Positions 1 through 13,100 of a DNA stretch of 64,000 nucleotides are shown one piece after another. This DNA comes from Bemisia tabaci (lineage: Eukaryota; Arthropoda; Insecta; Hemiptera; Aleyrodidae): the NCBI RefSeq assembly GCF_918797505.1, contig NC_092794.1, positions 65,509,345 through 65,573,344 on the forward strand. Reading direction: 5' to 3'. Each line of letters opens with the position of its first letter. Position 1 is the first letter of the stretch. The position numbers and the translations under genes were made by a program. The notes below the pieces were generated by a model. That model was given only the letters and a program-made list of their open reading frames with translations, ran no database searches and was not told where the DNA came from.

Positions 1-210
1 CGGAATCATGTTATGACTGTTTCAAATTATAGATCAGCAAAAAACAATCAGATCTAAATGATAGTCTTAAATTAAGGATTACCAGCTCAAACAATTGCAA
101 GGACTTATTCTCTTTCAATGCTCTGTTCGAGAAAAAATTGTTTAGTGTCTCTTCTGTAAAGTAACCTTAAAAGCGTCTATGTGTGTACTAATGTTGTTGA
201 CCTCAGTTCA

Positions 211-464
211 CAGGGTTGCCACAGTCAGGAAATTTTTAAAAGTCAGGGGAAATGACCAAAAAGTTTCGGAGAAAAATTGTTAAACATCTTTTATTAGCTT
301 TCTGAAATGGATTTGACATTTAAAACAACAAATATTGCCTGGGAACTATTTCTAATTTTTTTCTTTTTTGCCGTATGGCATATCTTTAATTTTCTGGGAA
401 TTTTACCCAAGTGTGTCAGGGAAATCTCAGTGAATTCCGTTTTCTAAATTTTGTGGTAACCCTG
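211..464. repeat. MITE-like element with short terminal inverted repeats, in gawky intron
   Basis: The element begins CAGGGTTGCCACA (211-223) and ends TGTGGTAACCCTG (452-464), inverted copies with one mismatch. The 228 bases between are AT-rich and non-coding. I see no convincing target-site duplication, so the superfamily is not assigned. Confidence 0.6.
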
Positions 465-537
465 TTTCAATTACATGAACATGCCCTTAAGTTCTGCAGT
501 TTTAGCTCTTTGTAATATTAATTTTTCACAATTTTAG

Positions 538-909
538 GCCTTGGTCATCAAGTGTTTCGAATGCAAACAGCACTGGTTGGCCCGATTCTGAGAAAGACTG
601 GCCTTCATCACAGGCCAACTCCTCATCTGCGTTTACTGACCTTGTGCCTGAGTTTGAGCCTGGAAAACCGTGGAAAGGCAGTGTATTGAAAAGCATTGAA
701 GATGACCCTAGCATCACCCCTGGATCAGTCGTACGATCTCCCCTCAGCCTGGCCTCAATCAAAGACTCAGAAATATTTAGCTCTAGTAAGACTTCGCCAA
801 ACAGCACCAACAACTCCGCCTCTGACAACTTACCTCTACCTCCGCTGTCTCTGTCGTCATCAACTTGGAGCTTCAATCCCTCTTCAACTGCACCTTCTTC
901 TTTTACTGG
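538..909 (+). CDS. gw: gawky exon: silencing-domain mid region
   Basis: Acceptor AG at 536-537 and donor GTAAG at 910. The reading frame passes through base 644. It encodes a Ser/Asn-rich stretch with Trp residues, then [14 protein letters not shown] and [13 protein letters not shown]. The exon ends with two bases of a Gly codon that is completed at 1929. Conserved Trp residues in this region of GW182 proteins contact CCR4-NOT subunits (family knowledge). The antisense open frame across this exon is a shadow. Confidence 0.92.
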
Positions 910-3900
910 GTAAGTTTCTCCTATTTTCTACTCACCGGCACAAAGGAATCATGTTTGTACTGAGAACCCCCAAGCAGTGTATAAAACAATCTTAATGACG
1001 AAAATCGGGTTTGCTGAGTAACATTTTAAAATTTGAAAAGTTTTTTAACCCATTTACATGTATGATCATCAACTGCATTGCTGACAGTGGTTGCTTGAAG
1101 CCACCTACAGGGTTGCGAATAGTTTTAGATCTCAGTAAAGGGCCCCGCACACTCCTCACGGAAGTGCCCTGTTTGATTTCCAATTATTTTATTGCATTAA
1201 ACTTATCTATGAATGCTGATCAAAAGTCTTCATTGCACCAACTCTCTTCAAGGCCTTGTTTTCACACAATCCGCGGCTGAACTTGCATTAATTCCTTGAA
1301 TAAATGAAAGTAGTGCGGTGATGAAGAGTCGAAGAGATCCCTCATTTCAGCATGCGAGTACAGGTCAGTCGTGTAATGAAGGAAATCCAGAAAACCCCAG
1401 TGCGTTTAAGCACATCGTGATCAGCAGCCAATCCTGCCGAGTGGCAGTCTTATCTTGAATTCCGCACACCTTTTCTTTTCTTTGTCCAAATCAGTTCCTT
1501 CATCTCTCTCACTCTCATTCTTACCAGACAGACACGTGCTGCGTCTTAACGCACACGATCACAGCTAGCCTTTCCTGGATATTATCAAAACTTAAATGGT
1601 GGGTTATACAAAAACGGTTTGCCCAAAGATAACTTTTGATCAGCATCCATAGACAAGTTTAATGCTATAAAAAATCGAAAATCGAACAGGACACACATTC
1701 CCACAAGGAAAGTGCAGGGTACTTACATAAAAACATATGTTGAGACACGTAATATTTGTACTGGAAAGTCAACACTGTGTTCTGGCCCTGAAAGAAGGCC
1801 AATAATTCATGCTCACTTAAATTAGCTTATACTAATGGAAGCATCATTTGGCTTGTGTGGAGCAATTTTCTTCCAAGTTTTCATACTGAATCGGATATCC
1901 TCTGACGAATTCCGCACATCTGTTTCAGACCTCTTGCCAAATTGGGCACTACTGGTAAAACAACCAGTTGGGGAGATGCTCAGCCACCAACTGTAGTTAC
2001 AAGCGAACTGTGGGGCGCACCGAAATCACGCGGTCCTCCCCCAGGTCTCTCCTCCAAGACTGGCTCTGCTCAAAACTCAGGTTCAAGTAGCAATGGCTGG
2101 ACTGCTGGCTCCAATTGGAGTAGTGGCGCTCATTCCGGCTCATCCTCTCAGTGGCCCTCATCTTCATCATGGCTTTTACTCCGAAATTTGACTGCTCAGG
2201 TATTTGATATTTAGCTTCAATTTTCTTCTATCAAGGGGGGAATTCAATTTCTAGTCTCCGAATGTGGGTTTTTTTTCCAGATTTTACTTGGAGTATTTTA
2301 GCTTACTGAATATCACCATAAATTATTTTGGTACATCTAAAACTCCAGTCGCCTGAGTTGTCAACTATCTTATAATCTTGAATTCATTGAAAAGTACCAA
2401 TTTTTATCTCTGTCAAGTAACTGTGCTCTGAGGTAATAATCATCACTGAGGAAATAGTAACAACACAGGCTAAGACCCGCTATTGCCTAAATGCTCTAAT
2501 TGTCAACTATATAATGTTCTTTCAAATTTTTATCTCTGTAAGTAAACTCTACAAAGTCAAAGTAACAGCAAAGGCTAAGACCCGCTATTGCAAATGCTCT
2601 AATGCACTATAATGTTCCTTCAAAGCAATGTTGCTCAAAGTCAAGCTTAATAAAGCGTCCAGCCCATGTACAAATGGCTTTCAAAGATCATCGGCGACCG
2701 TTGGCTTTCAAAGATCATCGGCCCGATGATCTTTGAAGGTAACCGATAGGTTCGGGACCTATCAAAGATCAGATCATAAGATTTTCAAGAAATTTCGTGC
2801 AGAAATGGCTGAGAAATAAAATAATTAGTGCCCTGTTGGTACGTGGGCTGGACGCTTAAGTGTCAATTTTTTTTATAGAATTTTTTTTCTTGGACAAACA
2901 TTTGTAAATTTCAAATTTATTGTCGGTGAAAGATTGATAAATGAAACATCGGTAGACTTTCGTGACTGGTAGAGAGAATAAAGTATTAATATGTTTCTTG
3001 ACAAACCATTTTGTAAGTGCCCATGGCTGGCCTCATGTACCTGGTTTCACCAAACAATTCCTCTCATGTTCCTAGGTGATGAGAATGCTATGCAGAATTA
3101 TTTTAAAAATATTGCAAATTAATACAAATTTTTTTATATACAAAATTTAAACTAGAGTGTCAGTCGTTCACCGCCCAGCCAACATTAGCAACCTCAGTTG
3201 ACTCGCTAATGATGGTTGGGCAGTAAACAACCAAGACGCTTATTTTTAACGCACAAAAGTGGGTAAGTTTTTCCAAACAAATTGAATTAATTTGACAAGT
3301 CAGAGTGTTTCCTCCCTCCTCTGGTACATTTTACACCGAAATACTTGTCAAGTGCCTTTTACTAGCATGACCGAGAATTAAAATCCTTACAATCCCCAGT
3401 GCACCTCCTAACAACTGCATTTTCAGCATGTCTTGGTAATGCTAGCCGAAGCAATGAATTGCTCCTCAAGACTCTCTCTTTCACATGTGTAAAATTTCAG
3501 TAAACTATTCTCTGGTGTAATAAATGTAAAAATGTAATGTATAAATGTTTTACAACAATGTGGCAAGTATTTTGGCATCCTTCATAGGAGGTGTTCAGCT
3601 TGAAAAATCCAGCGAGTATTGTCAAAATTAGTAAATTCTTCCCATCTTTATTTCCCTTTGGTTTGCCTGACAACAGAGCTCTGATCCATCAGTCATCTTA
3701 TAACTTCTCATAGAATCAGTGAAGAATATGTTTCCTTAGCTTTTTAAAATGATCAGTCAGGAATAATGGAGCAGTGGCAAGAAATTTTTGCAGGGTTGTA
3801 GTAAAGTTATAGAAAGTACGTAGTAAGTAGTATAGTAGAAGGTTGTTATGGAAGTAATATTGAATGAAACAAAACGAAAAGTTCTATTTTTAGGTGAGAA

Positions 3901-6900
3901 AGAGCTAAACCAAAGCAGACAGTTTTTTGAGTTGACAGCCAAGTTCAGCCAATCAGCTAACGCTGTTTTCTATGCCTAGCTACGACATTAAAGCGTATTG
4001 TTTCAATTGGGTCTCATTTTTGGTATTTCTAAAACAGATTTTCTCTGCCATCTAGAGTCAAAGATACTTTTACCAACTGCAAAGGGAGCGAGAAAGTGAA
4101 AATCTGAACAAATTCCTAGAAACTTAGTTCTCTCCATACTTTCAGAAAATGAATGAGAAAGAATGGATGCCACCGATCCATCACTTAGTAAATAGCTCAA
4201 CACACTCGTCAATTTTGTAATGTACTGGCATGCCAGAGAAAATGATTTATCTATAAGAATACAACAAAGTTTTAAATCTCTGCTGTATGTTACTGGTCGA
4301 TGGGTTCCCATGCAAGTACCTTCTTTAGACCCAGACCCCTATCAGAGAGCACTGAAGCAAGCACTTAGGAGAAAAATTCCTCTGTTTGTGTAGCTCTATT
4401 ATTCTTCAAGCAAACTGAAGACAAAATAGCATCAGCAACTTTGTCCCATTATTAATTATTCGAAGCCCTGGAGGTATGCTATCTCTTATAACATCAATGT
4501 CAGTCGGTTCTTTCAACTGAAATTCAAAGGGTCTTCTCATATTTTACTGAAACTTTGAATCGCTAAGCCATTGAGAAACATTGAGAGATCTGAGCTGGTT
4601 AGAAAACGAGATTCTGACTTGAAAATCTAGTACATAATATGTAAGTGACATATCTGTGAAACAGGATCTTATCCTCTAGTAGAAAATTTTCTGTTACTTT
4701 CCTCCATTGTATAAAGAAGGAAAACATCGACGGTGCAAGTCGGCAATCAGATAACTCGGTTTGCGACGTCAACATCGTCGATGATCAACTCGGGAATGTG
4801 GGGCTTGTCTATCACCTATGTGATGAATTCCGGGGAAAAGATAATCTGGACGGGGGGGGGGGGGGGTGGTTTGCTGTGTTACAGGTCTATGTAGCGGTTT
4901 AACTGTAAGTAAGTAGGTGGGTTCGATTTGCAAAAAAAAAAGGAGGGGTCTGGAAAAATTAATCGACTTTGTGGATCTTGAAAAGTGAAGCTTGTGCCAG
5001 ACTGGGCTTGACGTCTGCTCTGCCCCCCTCCTCGCCCTCTAAGGCAAGCTTAGACCCGTTTCCCCTCTTAAGTCGCGTACATAGTATTTGAAAGGCACCT
5101 TACAAATTTTCTACTTATCGACAGTGTAAGTCGGCAATCACATAACTCGGTTTGCGACGTCGCAGACTTCCTGTCATACTTTACTTTTCAAACGGAAAAC
5201 TACTCAATGACAATTCTTTAAAACTGCCATGATTTTTCTTCTCTGTGAAGAAAATTCTGCAAAAACTTCAAGGAATGATGTCAATTTGTTCTCCTTTCAA
5301 AAATTAACATATAGGCGAAGATTTTCAGACACTGCAAACGAGTTATGTGATTGCCGACTTACACCGTCGATATGGGTATTTTGGCGCAAGTTTGACCCTG
5401 AAAGATGAAAAATTGACAGATGTAGTAGTCCTGAAGGTCCAAGATAAGAATTCCTAGGTTGTAGGAAATTTTCTTCTGGGAGGTAAGGTCCCTTTTCACA
5501 GATCGATTCACATGTGTTTAACAAGATGGATCAAAATGAAGAAAATATCAGAGTTATCTGAGTTTTACTTTCCGGATCTTTCACCAGTAGAATACTGAGG
5601 GAATACTGCCCCCTATTACATTTCAAAGCTCTTACAGTTTGCCATCCATCTTATTTATTGTTTTGTTTGGCAGTGATCAATTTGGTTATTTTGGTGCCAA
5701 TAAAGATGCGGGTGCACATTTTGCTGATTTCTAGTTAGTTTTAATAATGTATTTGTGTTTGGTTTTCTTCTTGGGCGGGTTCTCAAGGGTTTTTGGGTTG
5801 GTTTATGTTGAGACAGATTCCAGGAAACGGGGAAAACGGTTCTAACGAAAGATTTGAATTACAGATCGATGGTTCAACATTAAAAACGCTTTGTTGTCAA
5901 CACGGTCCTCTGCAAAACTTCCATTTGTACCTGAAACATGGGATTGCCCTTGCTAAATACTCAACAAAAGAAGAGGCTGTGAAGGTAGGTCTATCAAAGT
6001 TTAATGTTTTACCGACATTCATGTCTGTGCTTTTCTTTTTAATTAGCTCTGAAAGAATAGTGCATGATGCTTGCCATCTTATAAATACAAATTTATTCTA
6101 TCAATTAATTTCCTAACATAATGAGCCTATCAGTGGTTCATGTTGAAACAGGTCTTAGTAACTCTCAAAAAATCAGGCAGGATAAATATCCTAATTCTTC
6201 ATGAAACTTTTGAGACGTAGTATATGCCCAATTTCAATTACAAAAGGTAAATAACATTTTCAAATCGTAAATTTTAGCTCAGCTTTTTTGTCATTTGAAC
6301 AGCATCATTAAATTTAAATTATTTTGAAAATATTCGGTGTCAGCTTTTTCAGTTGGAAGTTAGAAATTCATCTTGAACAACGAACATAGCTTTCAATTTA
6401 CCCTTGCGATTTTGTTTTTTTTTTAAGATATTAGTTTGCAGACCTTTTTTTTTTTCTTTTTTAATTGGTCTATCTTAATTTTGGAGCTGAAAAATTTGAC
6501 AAAGAATTCTGGTTGTATAATGTGCTTCTGTGATGGGAAAACTGGCACGGAACTGCAGTAAATGTAGTCCCTGAAGATGGCAGAATGAAACCTAACAGTA
6601 TCTCAAGATGCAACTAAGAACCGCGAGAATACAAGCTTATTGGACACATGATTTCTGCAATTGATTTGGAGCACACACCCCCTCCCCCTTGTCCCTAACT
6701 TTCTCGGCTTCAAACTCTCGAAAGAAATTCTATGGCAAGTTTTACAAGAGTAATGGGAGCATTTTTAATAACTCCCGTCATCGCCCTCAGCTATCCCTGT
6801 CTTTTGGGCACAATAGTGAAGAGATAGGATTAATGCTTTGATTTTGGTACAACAGGCTCAAGGTGCTTTGAACAATTGCGTGTTAGGGAACACGACAATA

Positions 6901-7161
6901 TTCGCAGAATCTCCGGCCGAGTCAGAAGTGCATTCATTACTTCAACACCTCGGCCAGCAAGGAGGGTCCAACAGTGGCTGGAACCGTCCTACGGGGGGAG
7001 CCCCGAAACCTGCAGGTACAACTGATACTTGGAGCTCGGGTTGGCCGTCAAACTCACCTTCAAGTAGCTTGTGGGGTGCTCCTCCTTTGGACGAGCATCG
7101 CTCAACCCCATCTTTGAATTCTTTCTTACCTGGTGATCTTTTGGGTGGTGAATCAATGTAA
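538..7161 (+). CDS. gw: gawky (GW182/TNRC6) C-terminal part, 4 exons, 5' end outside window
   Basis: Scaffold protein of miRNA silencing: it binds Argonaute and recruits PABPC and the PAN2-PAN3 and CCR4-NOT deadenylases in the cytoplasm and P bodies (family knowledge). Exons join in frame as 538-909, 1929-2199, 5865-5984 and 6856-7161, all with AG acceptors and GT donors. The joined product shows, in order: a Trp-containing Ser-rich stretch; the hallmark [13 protein letters not shown]; a Gly/Ser/Trp-rich stretch; an RRM that starts at WLLLRNLT and continues through [20 protein letters not shown] and [15 protein letters not shown]; a Trp/Ser-rich tail; and the ending [11 protein letters not shown], which matches the TNRC6 C terminus. 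The N-terminal GW-repeat, Argonaute-binding part must lie upstream of base 1. Identification is by recall of the family, but the match is strong. Confidence 0.95.
1149..1718. repeat. Foldback element with ~80-bp inverted arms in gawky intron
   Basis: Bases 1149-1228 and 1631-1718 are diverged inverted copies sharing, for example, GCATTAAACTT and GATGCTGATCAAAAGT on opposite strands. The roughly 400-base spacer does not pair obviously and holds no coding sequence. It lies wholly within the 910-1928 intron. Confidence 0.6.
1929..2199 (+). CDS. gw: gawky exon: GW-type linker and start of RRM
   Basis: The acceptor is TTTCAG at 1923-1928 and the donor is GTATTT at 2200. The exon encodes [25 protein letters not shown], a Ser/Gly/Trp-rich run and then the first RRM strand [10 protein letters not shown]. 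It ends in phase 0 after a Gln codon. The spaced Trp residues are typical of the W-motifs of this family. Confidence 0.93.
2654..2856. mobile_element. 203-bp MITE with TAA target duplications (Harbinger-like)
   Basis: The ends are AGCGTCCAGCCCATGTAC and, inverted, GTACGTGGGCTGGACGCT, with one mismatch in 18. TAA flanks it at 2651-2653 and 2857-2859. A 3-bp TAA duplication is typical of PIF/Harbinger elements (established knowledge). The interior carries two direct copies and one inverted copy of a CTTTCAAAGATCATCGG motif near 2680-2740. It does not encode a transposase. Confidence 0.72.
3156..3240. repeat. Small foldback (hairpin) repeat
   Basis: The left arm contains CCGCCCAGCCAACATTAGC and the right arm the near-inverse GCTAATGATGGTTGGGCAG. 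The outer ends AGTGTC and GACGCT also pair with one mismatch. Total length is about 85 bp, in the long gawky intron, which otherwise holds only AT-rich sequence and other repeats. Confidence 0.55.
4728..4780. repeat. Internally deleted fragment of the 5119-5369 element family
   Basis: It begins CGACGGTGCAAGTCGGCAAT and continues through ATAACTCGGTTTGCGACGTC, matching the left end of the element at 5119. It stops at ATCGTCG after about 53 bases. It looks like a solo terminal repeat or a severely deleted copy. Confidence 0.6.
4852..4866 (+). repeat. Homopolymer run of 15 G
   Basis: Fifteen consecutive G in AT-rich intron sequence; length may be unreliable in an assembly. Confidence 0.85.
5119..5369. 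mobile_element. ~251-bp MITE, TIR type CGACRGTGTAAGTCGGCAAT
   Basis: The left end reads CGACAGTGTAAGTCGGCAAT then CACATAACTCG. The right end is its inverse, CGAGTTATGTGATTGCCGAC then TTACACCGTCG. Flanks TTAT and ATAT agree at three of four positions, consistent with a decayed 4-bp target duplication. It has no coding capacity. A relative in opposite orientation lies at 37486-37748. Confidence 0.75.
5865..5984 (+). CDS. gw: gawky exon: RRM core
   Basis: A 120-base phase-0 exon between TTACAG and GTAGGT. It encodes [19 protein letters not shown] and then [20 protein letters not shown]. These are the central strands and helix of the atypical GW182 RRM, which in characterised members lacks the usual RNA-contacting aromatic residues (family knowledge). 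Confidence 0.94.
6856..7161 (+). CDS. gw: gawky terminal coding exon
   Basis: The acceptor is ACAACAG at 6849-6855. The exon starts [18 protein letters not shown], finishing the RRM. It then runs through [14 protein letters not shown], a Trp/Ser-rich tail (SGWNRP, LWGAPPL) and [11 protein letters not shown]. The stop TAA is at 7159-7161. The stop overlaps a donor-like GTAAGC, but the Gly-Glu-Ser-Met ending is the family terminus, so I call it terminal. Confidence 0.94.
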   Translation, partial: AQGALNNCVLGNTTIFAESPAESEVHSLLQHLGQQGGSNSGWNRPTGGAPKPAGTTDTWSSGWPSNSPSSSLWGAPPLDEHRSTPSLNSFLPGDLLGGESM

Positions 7162-10100
7162 GCAGCCAAGTATCTGCTGTGTTCATAAGTTCAATTCACT
7201 ACAACAAATTTTTCCATATCGTAATCTTTTCGTAGTCATTATTGAGACTAGATTTTAAGGGTGTATCCATAATCATCCACGACACTTTAACTACTTCCCA
7301 AAGAAGATTTCTCATGTTGTTCATTTCCTCTTTTTTTTCTCTTTTTTTTATTTATTTGATTTTAATCCATTTTTATCCCTTATCCCCCCACTTTTATTTT
7401 CAATTTTTCTTTTGTTGATGATGTCCATATCCCTAATTAAATTTAGTCATTTTTGTATAGAGTTATTTCAATAAGAGTGTTAATCATGTTTTAAAACTTT
7501 CGATTGTTGTTATTTCAAGTATCCCTTTTCATATTTTTCCATGCGATAGGTAAGAGCTTACTTTAATATTGAATGCTGTATAACCATTATATTTACTGTA
7601 TCTCTCATTACTTCATTTACTATTAGTTTGACTACATATTATTATTCTTGAGCATTATTTTTAATTAGGATAAAGGGATCCTGAAATGCAATGTGCATTA
7701 TGTCTCCATGATAGTGATTTCTCAATCAATTTTGCTTTACCAGCCAAGAATTTTTATTTAGTATTATAGGGTACAAATGTATTGTGTTCTGCTAGTCGTC
7801 GCTACTAAATTTATCGGCACAATTATTTTAATTTAAAATTAAAGAATGACTTTGGGAAAACAACAAAGAATTCTTGGTTGGAAGTGAATTATTCAAGACA
7901 AAATTTCTTTTAATTTGTGCTCCAGTGAAAGAAAAATAACTGTGAGTTTTCCTCATATAAGACAGACCGTGAGCATCTGCTTCGGCTAACAATTTTGATT
8001 TTCAATATTTCTTTTGTTATGAGAGTTTTCCTAAAAGTTTCTGTTACGTTTTAACTGTTAGTATATAATTCATTTTAAGCACAATATGAAAGAGACGCCT
8101 TGGTTAGTTTTCTTTTTTAATTTTTTTTTTTTTTTTTAATAAATAATTAATTTAATCGAATTTTAATCCTAGCAGAGTAAATTTATGTTAAACAAGTGCA
8201 ACGGCATCAAAGTTAGTCGCAGAAGCGTTTTGATTGAAACAGTATGTTGCTGACTTAAGTTGTTTTTAAAAAATTTTATGAATGTATTTTACTAACTTAC
8301 CTGTACTGTCTCTTAATGAAATTCAGAAAAGTTATTTTTAGCATGTCTTAATTTATTTTTTTATGTTACTTTTCTATCTTAGCCTACTCTACTGTTGATT
8401 TCATTCGTGCCCAACATGGTTGTTCTTAATGTAGTTTCCTCCTCAAACGGACGCAGAATTTTTTAATTTTTCCTCCAATTTTTTTAAATGTTCATTGGCG
8501 AGCAAAGTCGAAATTTTTAATTTTTTCCAAGTCACACGGCAGTTATTTACATAAAGAATTAAATTAAAACACTCATCTCTCAGGTATATTTTTAACAAAT
8601 TTATAGACTCAATTTTCAATTTTCATGCTTTTCTTCATTTATTTCTTATTTTTGGAGTAAAATAACAAGTGGCCGTTGAAAATCAGTTAGCTCCAGCCAT
8701 TTGAACCTAAGTACATCTTGAACGTTGAATCATTTGAATGACCTTGACTCCCTCCCTTACCACAGATTTCAGCAGAAAAAAAAGAAAAAAATATTGCATT
8801 TACATAAATTGTGGGTTTCCTCTCTTGACTATTTTTCTTTTCTCGTTTCAGACCCTCCCTTAATACTTGCATTTGTTAAATTCGATTGAATTAAAAATTT
8901 ATTATCATGACACTTTGTTTGCTTATGTTTTGTTCCCTTAATAGGTTTTAACTTTTTTTTAATGGTAGTATTTTCTTTTCTGCGCAAAAAACAAATGAAA
9001 AACTACACAGATAGTGAGTTCAATAACTGATTAATTTAGGGGTAATTTTTAAGATGAAGTAAGTATCTTTGCTGTGTTTTTTTAATTCTGGTCCAAATAA
9101 TTATACTATGTACATTAGTGGATGAACTAAAATTTTTAATTTTGATTTAGTGGGTATTTTTTTAAAAGTGCTAAAACTCTGGATCATAATAAAGAACTGT
9201 TTAACTCTTATCTCATATGAATAATTAGGTTTTAAAAGTTTTAACTTATGTTCGCAAACAAGAAAAAAGTAGGAGTATCTGAACGTGCAGTAGCTAATGA
9301 TAATTGTAAAAATGTTACGTTATGAATTATATTTCTTTTTTAATTTTGTTATTTAGGTGATAGTTTTGTTTACAATCCATTTAACGTTTTCATGATTTGT
9401 TGTCTGTTTCTAAGCTAAACCTGTTTCGTACTCTAGTGCCGCTATGCACAGTAGTCATCGCCAAGGCGAATGTGACACTGATTAACTAGAATAGAACGTT
9501 TATGTTATCTGTGAAACAAATGCTCAAATTACCTACGAGTATCATTGAACTAACCCTTATTTAGACTTAACAACAATCAAGTTTAGCCAATCAAGATTCT
9601 TTCTTGATCTGAAACTCCAGTCCAGTGTCCTTGTCTCATGTATCTTCTCTTATTTCTCATTTTCTGGTTCTTCGTATTGAAATTTTACAAAGAATCAAAA
9701 CTCACTCCCGGGCTATAGTTACTGTCTTGAGTTCCTCCATGAATTTAAAGCAATCATAACATCTTTCACTTTCGAGTAGAAGTCTGTGCCCTGTGAAAGG
9801 ATGCGTTTAGGTGTAAAATGTTTGTCGTCAAGCAGTTAAGGAACAGATGAAGCAAAACTATTATCAGTGGATCAACTGTGTATTCTTATTTCATTACATT
9901 TTTTTTGTTGCTGAAATTCGGCTCTTCTTTGGTTCACACTGTGGTAAAGGGATGGAGAATTTATACTCAGAATCTTTGCAGCCGCTGTTCTCTTGCTGAA
10001 TCTCCGTATTGCAGTTTTGACAGTGACTTGGCAACAGACATCCCTTTTTTTCTTTCTCACAGAACTTAGCGGAATACACAAGTTTCATGATGATTCCTCG

Positions 10101-13100
10101 ATTAGCTCATCTGTCAATTTGTCTATCTGCTGAATGTATGTCTTATTTTTTGCATTTAGTCAATATTCTTTTGAATCTCTGCTCAGACTTTAAATGGCTT
10201 ACCTTTTTTCAATCTTGTCAAGTATTTTGTGGTGGATTCCGTCCTTTGTCCTCATTTTTCTCTGGATTGTGGTTTGTTTTTACCAGCTAATTTTTTGCTG
10301 TGGATGTTTTGTTTTCTATGTGACTTGAACATACTGGGAACATTTATCCTAGTACTCAATAGAACCAATGTTTGTCTGTATTAGCATCAGTGCATTTTTC
10401 AAATGATTGTGATGAGTTTGTTGCAATGATCTTGTGTACAGTTTTATTTGGGTGTTTTTTAAATGTAGTTGAAAATATAACCCGTTGTAAAGTCTAGAAG
10501 ACACAATTCAAAAAGCAGCTTTAAATGATCTTTGCGGCTAAACTGAATTTTAGAATTGAAATCAATTATTGTTCTGCAATAGCATTTTAATGTTGCCTTG
10601 TGCATTTTTATTGTTAGTCCATTAACTCTTTTTATTTTTATAACCCTCTAACTTTCTCTCTCTGACAAACATTACTGCCCAGTTGAATAAATTTCTCAAG
10701 TTTATTTAAGGAAGAATCCTCCTTCGCATTCTTTATTAGAACCAGCACAACTTCAAGCTCATGAGTACTGATTTAATGTGACACATGTATGTGGCGAACG
10801 TCCAGAATGAATCGCTAGGAGCAGTCTAACTCGTCTTGAACATCTTGCAATCTTTTCTCTCTAAACCGTATTCCTTTGATTTAATTTAAGATTTCTCTTA
10901 TTCTCGCGGTTTTTTTTTAACCTCCTAAAATTCTACAATCGTGTAAATAGCTCCTCTTGAATTTTAATGGATCTCCCTAGGTTATGTTCAGTCCTGGTGG
11001 CACTCCGTGAGGGTGAGAGCATACTGTGAGTTGAAAAGATGCTGCTGTTTGTTACGTAGAGTTCAAGAGTAACATTTTTGGGAGTAGATAGAATATGTAG
11101 TACTGTACAACAGCTGATGAGTTTAGGGAGGAGTTATCAGCCTATCATTTTCCATCATGAGAAATCAGAATGTTAACCTTAGTCAAAGGCTAGGAATCCC
11201 ATCATTGAATTTTCATAGATTCAGACTATTAACTTGTGCATTTCTGGAATTACTTAACTTTGGAATAAATAGGTAACCTGAAGAAAATTTTCATGATCCT
11301 CATACAGAGATTCACAGAGTTTCTTTTCGAGCACTTGACCATGCTGGAAAATTGAAATCTGATTCTTATAACTTGAGATGTGTTGAGAAATTTAAACACT
11401 AAGTGGTAGCTCAGTTTCCGTACTAATTTGAAAAGTTGATAAAATTTAACACTACCAGGCCGTGCATGATTCCTTCTCTCTCTTTCACTTGTCCCTTTTT
11501 GAGAATGATAAGATGGATACTTGAAATTTGCCAATTCTAATACCAAATATTAATTGTAATTGTATAAATGTTTCTCCCCCTTTAGTGTTTAAAATCCTCA
11601 CGTAATATTAATTTCTGTATGTATTAGGAATAGTAGCAGAAATTTCAGTGTATTAATCAAAATTTTGCTTTCTGTTCTATTGCCTCTTATTATTTGAGTG
11701 AAGGAATCATCATTCGTCGGTGATCTTCCATCTCAATACATTTGTGCTCAAGATCAAAATGTTTGTCGAACACATTAGCTTGATGATGTAGCCAAAACCC
11801 AACAGTATCTCTTGAAGTAACTTAGCAGTGCTGGACAGTGATATTTTCTCACTGTCACATATTAACTATCGCATACAAGTTAGAATGATCTTTCGTGATC
11901 GCATACCTCTTGGTTAGAGCTTTTCGACAAGATATTGACTGATGTTTAACTACTGTGAATCTTCTCTATTAACAGGTGAAGGCATTAATGATGTTGGGAG
12001 GGAGAGTGATTGATGACTAGTTAAATAGGAACCGTAGGAATGAATGTATTATGTTAAAGGAACAACTGTGCACCTTTTTCTCCTGCTTCGAGTTATTTGT
12101 GGTTTGTACCTTGTTCAAATATTATTGGTTGAGTGACAAGGCATCTCAGATGTTAGTCTAGCAACTCATTTTGGAAGCACCTTCTCTGGACTTGCGAGAT
12201 CGCATTGGCCTTTTTTTACCTTTTCTCTCCGTGAACGCAAAATCAAATCTGGGTAATTTTTCTGCCATAAGAGTAGCCCTCGAAAGCAGACAATTGATAT
12301 TTCTTGCATGCGACTGCTCGGTCTGCTGTTGACCCCATCTTGTGGGATAAGAGTACCAGCATTGGTTTGATTCGATTTAAACTGCTGTCTGATTTACAGC
12401 TCGTTTTTTTACCAGATACCCAACAAGTGTAAACTGTCATTTATCGTTTCTATTTATTGCATAAGTATTTCGGTAGAAAGCCGGGATTGTAGTGCATTTT
12501 ATTAATTATTATTATTTCTGGTCGTTGACTTCACCAAGAAAATTGGTTCGCAGTTTTGTCCCTCCCCTTCTTCAATTTAGTTTTATTTGACATTGACAGT
12601 GAAAGCTTAAGTTGCATAATATATGTTAGTTTAGTTTATTCTTAATGCTAGTTTAGGTTAAGTTTTTAGGCTGGTAGGTAATTCAGGTTTATGCTTTCTT
12701 ATTCTCATTTCTTGCCCTCTTACCCAACTTTTCATTCTCCCTCCTAATTTATATTGAATATCTCGTGAGTTTGCAATCATGATCCACCTCTGCAAGACCG
12801 CGCAAGGTGAAATTAGCTTATTTCGTCAAGTGTTGAGATCTAGTCGTAGTCATATGCCCCTAAATATAATGTATCAAATTCTAGTGCTTCAGATTCTGAT
12901 TTGATCGATGGAAATTTTCCAATGTTGTTTCCTTTTTTAATCCTCACAGAATTCAGTAGAATCTATTTTGTGACGACATCACCCATATTTCTTTCCTTAA
13001 TTTATTATTCACTTGACTCTGGTTACTTTAAACTAGTGACAACCTTTCAAGCCAATGCTCTATCTGGTCCTGGCTCTGCTCTCGCACTTATTTTATTTTC

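Larger units (their letters stand above)
2200..5864 (+). other. Long gawky intron
   Basis: A 3.7-kb intron before the RRM core exon, containing the repeats at 2654, 3156, 4728 and 5119. I see no other exon in it. Confidence 0.8.

Noticed and set aside
526..876. 116-codon minus-strand frame opposite the first gawky exon
   Set aside because: The plus strand encodes the conserved gawky motif; the minus frame is a shadow.
7158..7163. GTAAGC as a splice donor extending gawky beyond 7161
   Set aside because: Reading on gives Gly-Glu-Ser-Met-stop, the usual end of the family, so the donor-like match is taken as chance.
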